Assembly (NCBI GenBank): GCA_903892355.1
Contig: CAITIE010000119.1
Location: 39,059 to 103,058, forward strand
DNA length: 64,000 nt
Direction of reading: 5' to 3'
Source of the DNA: an uncultured Pirellula sp.
GTDB lineage: Bacteria; Planctomycetota; Planctomycetia; Pirellulales; Pirellulaceae
Shown: positions 20,870-30,429 of the stretch, piece by piece
Position numbering within the stretch: the first letter of the stretch is position 1
Layout: each line of letters starts with the position of its first letter
Program-made: the position numbers and the translations under genes
Notes under the pieces: model-generated
Database searches by the model: none
What the model saw: only the letters and a program-made list of their open reading frames with translations
What the model was told of the DNA's origin: nothing

Positions 20870-22240
20870 ATGGCTATGTTTCACCTACAGCGGATGAGGG
20901 CTGGGAGAATGCGCGCGAATCGACTTGCTACATTATGTACAACGTCCAGTCGGCTTTGGGACACGTACTCCAAGCCTGTACATGCTCGAACATTTTGGAT
21001 GGGACTCGGTTTGGCTGCAGCGTTAGGTTCGTGGAATGCTGCTCAAGGGGTTTCGGACGAGTGGGGGCATTGGCGAGGTCCGATCGGCAATGGGGTTTCC
21101 AATGATGCGAAGCCACCGATCGAGTTTGGAGCTGGAAAAAATCTCCGATGGAAAGTGGAAATACCGGGGAATGGCTCCTCGTCGCCTGTGGTTTGGGGGG
21201 AGCGAGTCTTTGTGACGACGGCGGTCACTACGGGCAAGAAGAACGAATGGGATTTTCGAGTCCTATGCTACGATCGAGCGACAGGGAAAGAGAAGTGGTC
21301 GCAAACCGCAGTGATCGCATCGCCCCACGAAGGCACACACGAGACGAACGGATTCGCTTCAGGCTCGCCGTGCACCGATGGAGAGCGGGTGTACGCAACC
21401 TTTGGATCACGCGGATTGTTTTGCTACAGCATGGCGGGAGAGCTTCTTTGGAAACGCGATCTAGGGGACATGAACATCCGCGCCGGGTTCGGTGAGGGAA
21501 GTTCCCCAACAATCGCCGATGACCTGCTGATTGTGCCTTGGGACCACGAAGGCCCATCCAAACTCTATGCGTTGGACAAGAAGACCGGCGAGATCGTTTG
21601 GGATGTGGCCCGCGAAGAGCCAACGTGCTGGGCGACACCATTGATCGTCCAAGGCCCAGGGGGTGCCAAGCAAATTGTAATGAACGGACAGAATGCAGCC
21701 CGCGGCTATGATTTGAAAACCGGCAAAGAGCTTTGGAAGTGCGCGGGTCAAACCCAACGCCCATGTGCTTCGGCGGTCGCAGCCGATGGTGTCGTCTATG
21801 TCGCTAGCGGTTTCCGTGGTTCCTTCATCGGCGCTTTTTCGATCGATGGGAAAGGGGATCTGCAAGGAACGAAAAGCGTTCGTTGGACTCAATCCAAGGA
21901 CACTCCGGATGTTGCGTCACCAATCCTGTCCAATGGCCGCCTTTATTACTACAAGGAGAAGACCGGCCTGCTGACATGCGTGGATGCAGCCACCGGAAAA
22001 TCGCTCTACACGGCGAGTCGTGTTCCGGGCGTTTCGAGAACGTACGCATCCCCGGTCGCTGCAAACGGCTTTGTGTATTTGACGGACCGGGGGGGGACGA
22101 TCGTGGTGATCGAAGACTCTCCCAACCTCAAGGTGGTGGCGACTAATGAGACAGGCGAAGGGGTCGATGCAACTCCGGCGCTGGTTGGCAACCAACTCTT
22201 TGTTCGGGGAGAAAAGCACTTGTTCTGTTTCGCCCCGTAG
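20870..22240 (+). CDS. PQQ-like beta-propeller protein, exported
   Basis: A beta-propeller of the PQQ-binding-like (YVTN/pyrrolo-quinoline quinone repeat) family, about 456 residues from the ATG at 20870. Repeats with the tryptophan-docking look are visible: YDRATGKEKWSQTAVI, YSMAGELLWKRDLGDM, LDKKTGEIVWDVAREEP, YDLKTGKELWKCAGQT and VDAATGKSLYTASRVPG. The opening DEWGHWRGPIGNGVS is a hallmark of the planctomycete outer-membrane-biogenesis-like propeller proteins. A hydrophobic segment (FWMGLGLAAALGSWNAAQ) marks a signal peptide, but several in-frame ATGs (20870, 20876, 20894, 20909, 21000) make the exact start uncertain. It could be a quinoprotein enzyme or a scaffold like BamB. It follows the cytochrome block on the same strand. 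Confidence 0.85.
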   Translation: MAMFHLQRMRAGRMRANRLATLCTTSSRLWDTYSKPVHARTFWMGLGLAAALGSWNAAQGVSDEWGHWRGPIGNGVSNDAKPPIEFGAGKNLRWKVEIPGNGSSSPVVWGERVFVTTAVTTGKKNEWDFRVLCYDRATGKEKWSQTAVIASPHEGTHETNGFASGSPCTDGERVYATFGSRGLFCYSMAGELLWKRDLGDMNIRAGFGEGSSPTIADDLLIVPWDHEGPSKLYALDKKTGEIVWDVAREEPTCWATPLIVQGPGGAKQIVMNGQNAARGYDLKTGKELWKCAGQTQRPCASAVAADGVVYVASGFRGSFIGAFSIDGKGDLQGTKSVRWTQSKDTPDVASPILSNGRLYYYKEKTGLLTCVDAATGKSLYTASRVPGVSRTYASPVAANGFVYLTDRGGTIVVIEDSPNLKVVATNETGEGVDATPALVGNQLFVRGEKHLFCFAP

Positions 22241-22410
22241 GCTCGTAACGCACCCGCGATACCTTGTGAAGTACGATACCCGCCAAGCCACTAGGGCATC
22301 CGATAGAACAGGTCCGATGCAAGCTGTCGGATACAACAGGGCAGCGGAGTTCTCCAAGTTAAGAATACTGCGGCGTTTCACGGAAGTGGGACGCCGTTTT
22401 CGTTGGCCCA

Positions 22411-22439
22411 TTGGATCTCTCGGAAATTCCTTCTATACT
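22411..22439 (+). promoter_or_regulatory. Promoter of the MarR-RND operon
   Basis: A -35 box TTGGAT at 22411-22416 and a -10 box TATACT at 22434-22439 are separated by 17 bp. The -10 matches the consensus at 5 of 6 positions and the -35 at 4 of 6. The predicted start, near 22446, falls inside the palindrome described next, the classic layout for repression by a MarR protein. Confidence 0.55.
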
Positions 22440-22442
22440 TAG

Positions 22443-22463
22443 ATAGTTCTTTGCTCGAACTAT
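22443..22463. promoter_or_regulatory. Probable MarR operator palindrome
   Basis: ATAGTTC at 22443-22449 and GAACTAT at 22457-22463 form a perfect 7-bp inverted repeat with a 7-bp spacer (centre-to-centre 14 bp). It begins 3 bp after the -10 box and ends 18 bp before the ATG of the MarR gene. MarR dimers typically bind such AT-rich palindromes overlapping their own promoter, so autoregulation is the natural reading. Confidence 0.55.
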
Positions 22464-22481
22464 TCTCCGTGAGAAGCATCT

Positions 22482-22955
22482 ATGAGTGGGTTGGAAGAGC
22501 GGGCGCGCGATTTTGGGTCGGTGGTTCGTGAAATCCTTAAGCAATTTCAGAGGCTGCATGATTCGCAAGCTTGTGGGCAGCACGCAAACCTGGGGCACCA
22601 GGATCTTCGTTTGATCGAATGCTTGGGGGAATTGGGGCCGCAGATGATGCGATCGCTGGCGGAGCATTTAGGGTTGGCGGTCAATTCGATGACCGCCATT
22701 GTGGATGGTTTGGAGCAAAAGGGACTGGCATTGCGCACGCGGTCTGCAACCGATCGCCGTGTGATCCATGTCGAGCTAACCGCTCGAGGGCAAGCCACGT
22801 ACGAGTTAGCTGCCAACGCCAAGTTGCAGTTCCACCGTGCGCTCTTGGGAGCATTGACCGAGGACGAACAGGCGATCCTCTTGGTGTTGTTTCGAAAGAT
22901 TGCCCGCGAAGGATGGAAGCAAGTGGAGCGATTCTCGGAGTCGCAGGTGAGTTGA
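22482..22955 (+). CDS. MarR-family transcriptional regulator
   Basis: A 157-residue winged-helix repressor of the MarR family. The recognition region is LGELGPQMMRSLAEHLGLAV followed by NSMTAIVDGLEQKGLALR, and the wing is the TRSATDRRVIHVELTARGQA segment, which is the family hallmark. Helices at both ends (about 1-40 and 110-157) would form the dimer interface. It heads a likely three-gene unit with an RND adaptor and pump, a common arrangement in which ligand binding releases the repressor and induces efflux. A matching promoter and palindrome lie just upstream. The inducer is unknown. Confidence 0.9.
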   Translation: MSGLEERARDFGSVVREILKQFQRLHDSQACGQHANLGHQDLRLIECLGELGPQMMRSLAEHLGLAVNSMTAIVDGLEQKGLALRTRSATDRRVIHVELTARGQATYELAANAKLQFHRALLGALTEDEQAILLVLFRKIAREGWKQVERFSESQVS

Positions 22956-23107
22956 TGCTTCAAGACCTTCGTTACGAAATGCACTATTTTTTCATGCCCG
23001 ATTTTTCCCAAGCTCGAGTGCTTCATCCTTCATCACCAGATGGAGCGAGGGCCGTGTTGCTTGTGGTTGTAGTAAAAATTCTTAGCCGGGCATCCAAGGT
23101 GTAGTTC

Positions 23108-24532
23108 ATGAGCAGCAAGTTGATCGAACCATCGGAACGAGTTACTCACGTAACCGAACCTTTAGCGCCGCCGTCGCGAGCGACGTCTAACTGGACGAAT
23201 TGGGCGTGGGTCGTTGTTGCGGCACTAAGCTTTTTGGCCGGTCGTTTTTGGGTCGGGGAGCGTCACCGGGAGCCATTAGTCGCATTGAACGAAGATGGTT
23301 CCGCATCTTCGTTGTATCGAGGTGATGCCGTTGTGGTTACCGCCGAGACGGTGACGTTGCGTCCGATCCAGCGAACTGTCGATGCTGTTGGGACACTACA
23401 TGGTTTTGAGGAATTGACGGTCAGTTCCAAAGTAGAGGGGCGAGTCGAAAAAATCCATCACGATTTATCAAGTATTGTCAAACCTGGGGAGATCTTGTTG
23501 GAACTCGATGCGACGGATGCGAGGTTAGCCGTCGATCAATCCGAACGAAGCTTGCAGGCAGAACTTGCGAAATGGGGATTTGCATCGGTACCTGACGAAG
23601 GATACGACCTGAGTCAATTGCCGATGGTGGTATCGTCGCGGTTGCGATTCGATTTGGCGAAATCTCGATTGGATCGAATGCTTCCCTTGGAGACGACGAA
23701 GTCGATTAGCCAGGATGACTTAGAGCAAGCGAAATCCGAATCGCAAATCACGGAGTCCGATTGGAAGAATCAATTGCTGATGGCGAATTCGGCTGCGGCC
23801 GTGGCGAGGCTCCGAGCAGCGGAACTCGCGATTGCCAAACAGAAACTCAGGGATTGCGAAATTCGGGTTCCGACACCGACGTTGACCGGGAATCCGCAGG
23901 ACGAAATCTATACCGTGTCGGAACGCATGGTTTCGGAGGGAACTCTGTTGCGACCTGGTACCGAAGTCTTTCGACTGGTGTTAGGGAGAACGCTCAAGTT
24001 GCGGTTGCCGGTACCTGAAGTCCATTCTTCGCGGATAGCCGTAAATGAGAAGGTTCTGATTGCAACCTCCTCGATGCCTGAGGGACGCGTTGGTCGAGTT
24101 GCAAAAATTAGTCCATCGATCGAGCGTACCACGCGGACGTTTATCGTCGAGGTGGAGGTGCCCAACGAGGATGGGAAATGCAAACCGGGGAGCTTTGCGA
24201 AAGCGAGTATTCAGGTGGGTATTTCCGAGAAGGCAGCTACGGTTCCTCTGTCGGCGCTTTATTCATTGGCTGGGATCAACAAAATATTTTTGGTCCAAGG
24301 AGACCACGTTCGAGAGATCCAAGTTACTCTCGGGGAGCAAACCAGCGAGTGGGTCGAGATCGCATCGCCGTCGATTCCTTCGGATTCCCGCGTGGTGACC
24401 AGCGGTCAGCGGATGCTTTCGGATGGAGCGCCGGTTATCGAACGCAAGCTCGGGCAGGCTTCTGCTCCGGAAAGCTCGAAAGTCGATGCGTTCAAGAACT
24501 CTCCCACCGGCACGAGTGAGGTGACAGAGTGA
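23108..24532 (+). CDS. RND efflux periplasmic adaptor (HlyD/MFP family)
   Basis: A 474-residue membrane-fusion protein. One N-terminal membrane helix (about 32-50, WAWVVVAALSFLAGRFWVG) anchors it to the inner membrane. The lipoyl half-motifs are VDAVGTLHGFEELTVSSKVE with VEKIHHDLSSIVKPGEILLE and, after a long alpha-hairpin (about 130-245), KQKLRDCEIRVPTP. A beta-barrel follows (LRPGTEVFRLVLGRTLKLRL) and then the membrane-proximal region. It bridges the RND pump to an outer-membrane channel. Its last 4 bp overlap the pump gene (ATGA), so the two are translationally coupled. It lies 152 bp after the MarR gene. Confidence 0.92.
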   Translation: MSSKLIEPSERVTHVTEPLAPPSRATSNWTNWAWVVVAALSFLAGRFWVGERHREPLVALNEDGSASSLYRGDAVVVTAETVTLRPIQRTVDAVGTLHGFEELTVSSKVEGRVEKIHHDLSSIVKPGEILLELDATDARLAVDQSERSLQAELAKWGFASVPDEGYDLSQLPMVVSSRLRFDLAKSRLDRMLPLETTKSISQDDLEQAKSESQITESDWKNQLLMANSAAAVARLRAAELAIAKQKLRDCEIRVPTPTLTGNPQDEIYTVSERMVSEGTLLRPGTEVFRLVLGRTLKLRLPVPEVHSSRIAVNEKVLIATSSMPEGRVGRVAKISPSIERTTRTFIVEVEVPNEDGKCKPGSFAKASIQVGISEKAATVPLSALYSLAGINKIFLVQGDHVREIQVTLGEQTSEWVEIASPSIPSDSRVVTSGQRMLSDGAPVIERKLGQASAPESSKVDAFKNSPTGTSEVTE

Positions 24533-27500
24533 TGAGCATTTCCGAACTTTGCATTCGGCGGCCGGTCTTTACCTGGGTATTGGTCGTTGTGCCTGTGGTG
24601 TTGGGGTTGGTTTCCTACTTTGAGTTGGGAGTCGATTTGTTTCCGAAGGTCGACTTTCCTGTGATCTCGATTTCAGCCGCACTTCCGGGTGCGAGCGCTG
24701 AGGAGATGGAAAGCTCGGTGACTAAGCCGCTGGAGGAGGCTCTCAATACGATTTCAGGGATCGATGAGTTACGTTCGACAACGCGCGAAGGTAGTTGCAC
24801 GGTCGTGGTGCGATTCGTGCTCGAGAAGAATGGTGACGTGGGCGCGCAGGAAGCTCGAGACAAAATATCTTCGATCACTCGCCAGTTACCAGAGGGGATG
24901 GAGACACCCTTGGTCAACAAATTCGATTTGGATGCGGCACCGATCATTACGCTCGGTATTTCCGGCAATCGCGATTTGCAGGAGGTGACTGAGATCGCCA
25001 AACATCAGATCCAGGAACTTTTGCAAACAGTACCCGGTGTTGGAAACGTGTTCATGTCGGGAGGGCGAAGCCGAGCGATCAATGTTCGGGTCGATACGGA
25101 CCGGCTACGAGCGTACGGGATTTCTGTTGAAGAGGTTCGAAAATCGCTCGTCGCGCAGAACCTAGAGGTCCCTGGAGGGATCGTGGATCAAGGGCCTCGA
25201 GAAATGGTTTTGAGGACGCTCGGTCGAGTGACGCGGCCGGAGAAGTTCAACGACTTGATCGTCGCCAATCGCAAAGGGTACCCGATTCGTATCCGGGATA
25301 TCGGTCGTGCCGAGGATTCGATCGAAGAACCGCGAGGCCTGAGTCGGCTGGACGGCCAAAACGCCGTGAGTTTATTCGTCCAGAAGCAGTCGGGGACCAA
25401 CACTGTGGCAATCTCCGACGCCGTTCAAAACCGGCTTGAGAAGATCAAGAGAACCCTTCCTGGAGATATCAAGGTTGAGGTCACTCAGGATCAGTCGCGG
25501 TTCATTCGGGTATCGATGGAGGAAGTCAAGTTCCATCTGTTGCTCGCAGCGGTGTTGGTAGGAGTCACTATTCTTCTGTTCATCCGTGATTGGCGGACGA
25601 CAATCATCGCCACACTCGCGATTCCCACATCAATCGTTCCTACCTTTCTCTTCATGCAGTGGATGGGGTTTTCGCTCAACAACATCACCATGCTCGGTTT
25701 GATCCTGTCGATCGGAATTGTGATCGACGATGCGGTGGTTGTGCATGAGAACATTTTTCGCCATATGGAAGAGTACGGTCTCGATGCTATGGAGGCGGCG
25801 AGGGTGGGAACGCGTGAGATTGCATTAGCGGTACTCGCAACGAGTCTCTCGTTGGTTGTTATTTTCGTCCCTGTCGCTTTCATGGGTGGGATGGTAGGTC
25901 GGTTCTTTAGCAGCTTTGGACTGACCGTCGCCTTTGCGATCCTCATGAGTCTATTCGTCTCGTTCACCTTGACCCCGATGCTCTGCTCGCGATTTCTTAA
26001 ATTAGAGAAGCATGGCGATGGCCATTCGGGTTCGAAATCGGGCTGGGTCTATCGATGGGTAGAAGCGTTTTACGGAATCGTCCTGCGTTGGTCCATGAAG
26101 CATCGATGGATGACGGTAGGGCTGAGTGTACTGATAGTGTTTACGACCATACCCATCATGATGAACTTGGGGGTCAACATGGTTCCCCGCGATGATCAAA
26201 GTGAGATGCAGATCAGCTTTATCACCCCCGAGGGCTATACCTTGGAACGAACCGACCAGATCATTCGCGAGATCGAAGGGCGACTGACACAGCTTCCCGG
26301 TGTCGTGCATCGCTTCACATCGATAGGTCAGTCAGGGTCAGCGAAGGGGCAGGGAGATGTGACTCGGGGATCCATTTATCTGCGTATCGTCGAGCTGGAG
26401 GATCGGCAATTCAGCCAATTCAGCTTGATGCGACAGGCCAGGGAGATTCTCACCGAGTACCCAGATTTGCGGACAGCAGTTTCCGATGTCTCAGCCCTTG
26501 GCGGAGGTCCAAATGGAGATAGTCGCATTTTCCAAATCAGCCTCCAAGGCCCGGAGATCAAGCAGCTCGCGGAGTATGCCGAGACGCTCCGGCAAAAGCT
26601 GCAGGGGCTCAAAGGTTTGGTCGACATCGATTCAACCCTTTCGATGCGCAAACCGGAGTTGCAAGTCGAGATCGACCGTGAGCGGGCGATGGACTTAGGG
26701 ATTCCTGTTCAGATGATTGCCAACACTCTCAATGTGCTCGTCGGAGGTCAGATTGTCTCGAGCTACAAAGAAGGCACGGAGCAATATGATGTATGGTTGC
26801 GCGCGGACAAACAATTTCGGACCGATTCGAAAGACCTGCTATCGCTAGCTTTACCATCACCGACTGCTGGCCCGATTGAATTGGGGAGTTTGGCAAGGCT
26901 ACAGGAGAAGCAGGGCCCAAGCCAAATCGATCGTTTGAATCGGCAACGGACGGTAACTCTGATGGCGCACCCCGACGAAGTTTCATTGAACGAAGCGGTT
27001 CAGTATGCCAACCAATGCGTTGCCGATATGAAATTGCCACCCGAATACGGGATCGTCTTTGGAGGTCAAGCTGACATGCTGAACGAGACGGCTTACTATT
27101 TTGCGGTCGCATTGGTGCTAAGCATCACCTTCATGTATTTGATCCTCGCCGCCCAGTTTGAGAGTTGGATCCATCCGATCAGTATTCTCGCTGCGTTGCC
27201 GGTAACCATCCCGTTTGGGCTACTATCTTTATTGTTGTTCCGGACGCCGCTCGATCTATACGCGATGTTCGGGCTATTCATGCTTATTGGGATCGTCAAG
27301 AAGAATGGTATTTTGCAAGTCGACAAAACGAATGAGCTACGACGGGGCGGAATGGAGCGTGATAAAGCGATCCTCGAGGCCAATTACACACGGCTTCGAC
27401 CGATCTTGATGACAACGGTTATGTTGATGGCAGCCATGGTCCCAATTGCGCTCGGTCAAGGGCCTGGCGCGAGTGCGAGAGCCAGCATGGCCAAGGTCAT

Positions 27501-27669
27501 TATCGGTGGCCAAGCGTTATCGTTGGTATTGAGTCTAGTGGCGACGCCCGTTGTTTATTCTCTCTTGGACGACTGCAAAGGCGTTTTCGCCAAACGGTTT
27601 CGGAAGGTGCGGGAGTTTCTCTTACCCGAGGCAGTTCCAGGAACGCCCCCTTCGTTGGTCGAGCCGTGA
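24529..27669 (+). CDS. RND-family efflux pump, inner-membrane permease
   Basis: A full-length 1046-residue proton-driven RND transporter (AcrB/HAE1 or multidrug type). The N-terminus is the standard SISELCIRRPVFTWVLVVVP followed by FPVISISAALPGASAEEMES. The 12-helix layout with two large periplasmic loops is clear. The proton-relay pair lies in TM4, D400-D401 in GIVIDDAVVVHENIFRHMEE. Other landmarks are AFMGGMVGRFFSSFGLTVAF, FGLFMLIGIVKKNGILQVDK in TM10 and LMTTVMLMAAMVPIALGQGP in TM11. Preservation of the relay argues for drug or hydrophobe efflux rather than a non-transporting paralogue. It is the third gene after marR and the adaptor; the outer-membrane channel is not encoded beside it, though a TolC-like gene lies at 56108-58810. 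Confidence 0.93.
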   Translation: MMSISELCIRRPVFTWVLVVVPVVLGLVSYFELGVDLFPKVDFPVISISAALPGASAEEMESSVTKPLEEALNTISGIDELRSTTREGSCTVVVRFVLEKNGDVGAQEARDKISSITRQLPEGMETPLVNKFDLDAAPIITLGISGNRDLQEVTEIAKHQIQELLQTVPGVGNVFMSGGRSRAINVRVDTDRLRAYGISVEEVRKSLVAQNLEVPGGIVDQGPREMVLRTLGRVTRPEKFNDLIVANRKGYPIRIRDIGRAEDSIEEPRGLSRLDGQNAVSLFVQKQSGTNTVAISDAVQNRLEKIKRTLPGDIKVEVTQDQSRFIRVSMEEVKFHLLLAAVLVGVTILLFIRDWRTTIIATLAIPTSIVPTFLFMQWMGFSLNNITMLGLILSIGIVIDDAVVVHENIFRHMEEYGLDAMEAARVGTREIALAVLATSLSLVVIFVPVAFMGGMVGRFFSSFGLTVAFAILMSLFVSFTLTPMLCSRFLKLEKHGDGHSGSKSGWVYRWVEAFYGIVLRWSMKHRWMTVGLSVLIVFTTIPIMMNLGVNMVPRDDQSEMQISFITPEGYTLERTDQIIREIEGRLTQLPGVVHRFTSIGQSGSAKGQGDVTRGSIYLRIVELEDRQFSQFSLMRQAREILTEYPDLRTAVSDVSALGGGPNGDSRIFQISLQGPEIKQLAEYAETLRQKLQGLKGLVDIDSTLSMRKPELQVEIDRERAMDLGIPVQMIANTLNVLVGGQIVSSYKEGTEQYDVWLRADKQFRTDSKDLLSLALPSPTAGPIELGSLARLQEKQGPSQIDRLNRQRTVTLMAHPDEVSLNEAVQYANQCVADMKLPPEYGIVFGGQADMLNETAYYFAVALVLSITFMYLILAAQFESWIHPISILAALPVTIPFGLLSLLLFRTPLDLYAMFGLFMLIGIVKKNGILQVDKTNELRRGGMERDKAILEANYTRLRPILMTTVMLMAAMVPIALGQGPGASARASMAKVIIGGQALSLVLSLVATPVVYSLLDDCKGVFAKRFRKVREFLLPEAVPGTPPSLVEP

Positions 27670-28039
27670 GCGATCTATCGTAGAGCCCTACAACCGGTTT
27701 TTTCCGAAAAGAACCTGAGCACTCAGGAAACGATTGGCAAGGGCTCGACGGCCGCTCGCGAAGCGTTGTTCGGGCGGTTGCCTGCCTGTCTTTTTGATGA
27801 ATCACCAGTGTTTTGATGGATTGTCCGCGTTCTTGAGATGACCTGCAGCCAGGGTGCACTGCGAAAATGCTGGCATAGGAAACGGGTGTTGGCTTCGGAT
27901 TTTTCGATACGCTTTACCTAAACCGACTCAATTTCACCGAGCGACAGTTCCGATACTAGCAGCACAAACCAATCTAGTGCGCTCAGTCGAACCGTGGCTG
28001 GGCAGTGCGTGAACTTTGGGGAACGGTGGGAAATTGACT
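27670..28039. other. Intergenic region before the beta-barrel gene
   Basis: About 370 bp with no recognisable gene. It must hold the end of the RND transcript and the promoter of the outer-membrane protein gene, but neither a clear terminator nor a convincing -35/-10 pair could be picked out. Confidence 0.5.
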
Positions 28040-29191
28040 ATGTCCATTTTGCAACGAACTTTGCGAACGTTTGTTTTAGCGGCAGCCGCCATGGCTGGTC
28101 AGTTGGGCTATGCCGACTCCGGATACCATCCGTTTTCGGAACCAATGAATTTCGATCCGGACTGGCAGTTTTTCGCCCCGGTCCAGCTTCAGGATCTCGA
28201 GGATCTTACGGCGCGTCAACGAGCACCGCACGGATTCTACGTGACGTACGATCGCGTTTACACCGCGATGAGCCGTCCTGAGAATCAGAATGCCAGCTAC
28301 ACGATGGACTCCACATGGGGCAATCGATGGGACTTTGGCTGGATGAGCAAGCAAGAGAGTGGCTGGGCGTTCTCGTACCAACAGGTGATGGGGCCAAACG
28401 TTTACAACGGTTGGGAACAGCTTCGGCTCGACGGTGTCAATGATGACGATGAGAACGATTTAACAGATCCGTACTTTCCAACCGTGTTTGGGAACGACCC
28501 CTACACGTTGCAACGGACCCGTGATTTACTTCACAGCGTTAACGTTGGGGACTTCACCAGTTTCGAAGCGAACAAAACATGGCGGTTGGAGCCCTACCGT
28601 TACGGTGGAATGCTCGAGCCATTGATCGGATTGAGATATGCCAAGTTCATCGATACGGCTCGCGACGATGTTTACTCGATATTTGATGTGACCGATCCAA
28701 CGGATCCGACTTCAATCACAGGCCAAGGTGAAATTCTTCTGAACGACCTTGTATGGTCGCGGAACGATATGATCTTGGGGCAAATCGGATTCCGGTACTT
28801 CAAGAATTGGCGGCGGTTCACTTGGTCTTCGGACTTCAAGGTCTTCGCAGGTCATACCTTCCAAACCCAAGAAACGACGCGGTTGATTACGACTACCACC
28901 TATGACGGGGTTCCGCCAGGAATCGGTGATCCTCCAACCTTCGACGGTGACCACCTTGGAACCTCCTTCTCGAGTCGCAAGAACAACGAGACTCCCGTTG
29001 GATTCGACTTGCGGACTGAGGGTGCTTTCAAAGCGACGAAGTGGGTAGATCTGCGAATGGGCTTCCAGATGATTTACTTCGGACAAGGTATCTGGCGAGG
29101 ATCGACGTTGAGCTCCCAAGGGCGACAGTTCGAGACCAACCAGCAGTTGGTGATGCCGGGTCTTACCTTCGGTTTCGCGATCAACCGATAA
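28040..29191 (+). CDS. BBP7-like planctomycete outer-membrane beta-barrel protein
   Basis: A 383-residue exported protein (start at 28040, MSILQRTL). The signal peptide covers about residues 1-25 and ends near GYA. The body has many short alternating-aromatic strands typical of an outer-membrane barrel: HGFYVTYDRVYTAM, RWDFGWMSKQESGWAFSYQQ, MLEPLIGLRYAKFIDTA, ILGQIGFRYFKNWRRFTWSS and WVDLRMGFQMIYFGQGIW, ending in MPGLTFGFAINR, which resembles a barrel C-terminal strand. Members of this planctomycete group (often called BBP7-like) have no established function; export or surface roles are guesses. It has no partner on its strand and a hairpin terminator follows. Confidence 0.75.
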   Translation: MSILQRTLRTFVLAAAAMAGQLGYADSGYHPFSEPMNFDPDWQFFAPVQLQDLEDLTARQRAPHGFYVTYDRVYTAMSRPENQNASYTMDSTWGNRWDFGWMSKQESGWAFSYQQVMGPNVYNGWEQLRLDGVNDDDENDLTDPYFPTVFGNDPYTLQRTRDLLHSVNVGDFTSFEANKTWRLEPYRYGGMLEPLIGLRYAKFIDTARDDVYSIFDVTDPTDPTSITGQGEILLNDLVWSRNDMILGQIGFRYFKNWRRFTWSSDFKVFAGHTFQTQETTRLITTTTYDGVPPGIGDPPTFDGDHLGTSFSSRKNNETPVGFDLRTEGAFKATKWVDLRMGFQMIYFGQGIWRGSTLSSQGRQFETNQQLVMPGLTFGFAINR

Positions 29192-29197
29192 GCTTGA

Positions 29198-29220
29198 GGG
29201 ATCCGCAAGGGATCCAGCAA
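29198..29220. repeat. Direct repeat just after the barrel-protein stop codon
   Basis: GGGATCCGCAA at 29198-29208 is repeated as GGGATCCAGCAA at 29209-29220, identical apart from one inserted base. It begins 6 bp after the stop of the beta-barrel gene. Confidence 0.7.
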
Positions 29221-29232
29221 ACAACGTACAAG

Positions 29233-29261
29233 AAGAGGCGGGCCGCAAGGTTCGCCTCTTT
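29233..29261 (+). terminator. Hairpin terminator after the barrel-protein gene
   Basis: AAGAGGCG at 29233-29240 pairs perfectly with CGCCTCTT at 29253-29260 around a 12-nt loop. It lies between the convergent barrel and cystathionine-enzyme genes, where a bidirectional terminator would be expected. The T-run is short, so efficiency is uncertain. Confidence 0.5.
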
Positions 29262-29280
29262 GCATTGAGTCATCTTGAAA

Positions 29281-30429
29281 TTACCTGTTGGGCCCGACGA
29301 GGGCTTGATCCAAATCCTCGATCAGATCCTCGGGATGTTCCAGGCCGACCGAGATACGGATTAAGGAGTCGGAGATCCCGGCTGCCGCGCGGGCCGATGC
29401 TTCGTAGCTCGCATGGGACATAGTCGCAGGTTGTTCGATGAGGGATTCGACGGCACCCAAGCTTACGGCGAGTCCAAAAAGTTTGGTGGAGCGGCACACC
29501 CGTTTGGTCTCTTCGCAATCCCCATGGATTTCGAACGAGATCATAGCTCCAAACTGATCACCCATGATTCGCTTCGCCCGGTCGTGCTGTGGATGGCTTG
29601 CCAGTCCCGGGTACAGAACTCGTCGAACGCGGTGGTGGGATTCGAGCCACTGCGCGATTTGCATGCTAGAGCGGCATTGTTCCCGCATCCGCAGTTCAAG
29701 GGTTTTAATGCCGCGTCCGAGCAGGAACGACTCCAATCCACCGAGGACTGCCCCTGTGGCGTTTTGGGTGAAATAGAGTCGTTGATGCAACTCGGGATCC
29801 TTGGTTGCCAGGACGCCTGCAAGGCAATCGCTGTGCCCGCCCAAGTACTTCGTAGCTGAGTGCATGACGATATCCGCGCCAATTTCGAGTGGCCTCAGGA
29901 TACATGGGGGTACGAAGGTGCTATCGACACCCAGCAGAATATTTTTGGCGCGAGTGATCGCAGCGATTTCTGAGATGTCGGGGACACTCATCAATGGATT
30001 TCCAATGGACTCGATCCATACCATGCGAGTTTCCGGACGAATCGCCGCCGCGACTCGCGATGCGTCTTGAGCTGGAACCAGGGTGACTGAGATGTTGTTT
30101 CGATTGCAAATCTTATGGAGCAACCGATAGGTACCTCCGTAGATGTCGCAACCTGCAACGACGTGCGAGCCTGCTTCGAGCAGATTCATGGCGCAATGGG
30201 TAGCGGCCATGCCGGAGGAGAATGCCAGCGCTCCTACACCCCCTTCGAGGTTTGCTAGGGTGCGTTCAACTCCAGCTCGCGTCGGGGAACCACTTCGCGA
30301 GTAGTCGAAGGTCCCCCACTCACCGGCTCCTGGTTGGATGAAGGTGGTTGCGAGGTAAATGGGAGGGACAACCGCTCCTGTGGAGTCGGGTTCGCTGCCG
30401 ATGTGGATAGCGCGTGTTCGAAATCTCAT
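29281..30429 (-). CDS. Cys/Met-metabolism PLP enzyme (cystathionine gamma-synthase/lyase-like), second of pair
   Basis: A 382-residue fold-type-I PLP enzyme of the trans-sulfuration family. Motifs in order: TRAIHIGSEPDSTGAVVPPI, the phosphate/substrate motif YSRSGSPTRAGVE, the LAFSSGMAATHC cofactor-binding loop, the aspartate of LLGVDSTFVPP for the pyridine nitrogen, and the Schiff-base lysine K194 in HSATKYLGGHSD. The C-terminal domain has LFGLAVSLGAVESLIEQPAT and a final LIRISVGLEHPEDLIEDL. Synthase and lyase members cannot be separated by these motifs, so the reaction (cystathionine synthesis or cleavage, or methionine-gamma-lyase-like) is open. Its start overlaps the stop of the upstream gene by 4 bp, implying translational coupling. 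Confidence 0.9.
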   Translation of the reverse strand: MRFRTRAIHIGSEPDSTGAVVPPIYLATTFIQPGAGEWGTFDYSRSGSPTRAGVERTLANLEGGVGALAFSSGMAATHCAMNLLEAGSHVVAGCDIYGGTYRLLHKICNRNNISVTLVPAQDASRVAAAIRPETRMVWIESIGNPLMSVPDISEIAAITRAKNILLGVDSTFVPPCILRPLEIGADIVMHSATKYLGGHSDCLAGVLATKDPELHQRLYFTQNATGAVLGGLESFLLGRGIKTLELRMREQCRSSMQIAQWLESHHRVRRVLYPGLASHPQHDRAKRIMGDQFGAMISFEIHGDCEETKRVCRSTKLFGLAVSLGAVESLIEQPATMSHASYEASARAAAGISDSLIRISVGLEHPEDLIEDLDQALVGPNR

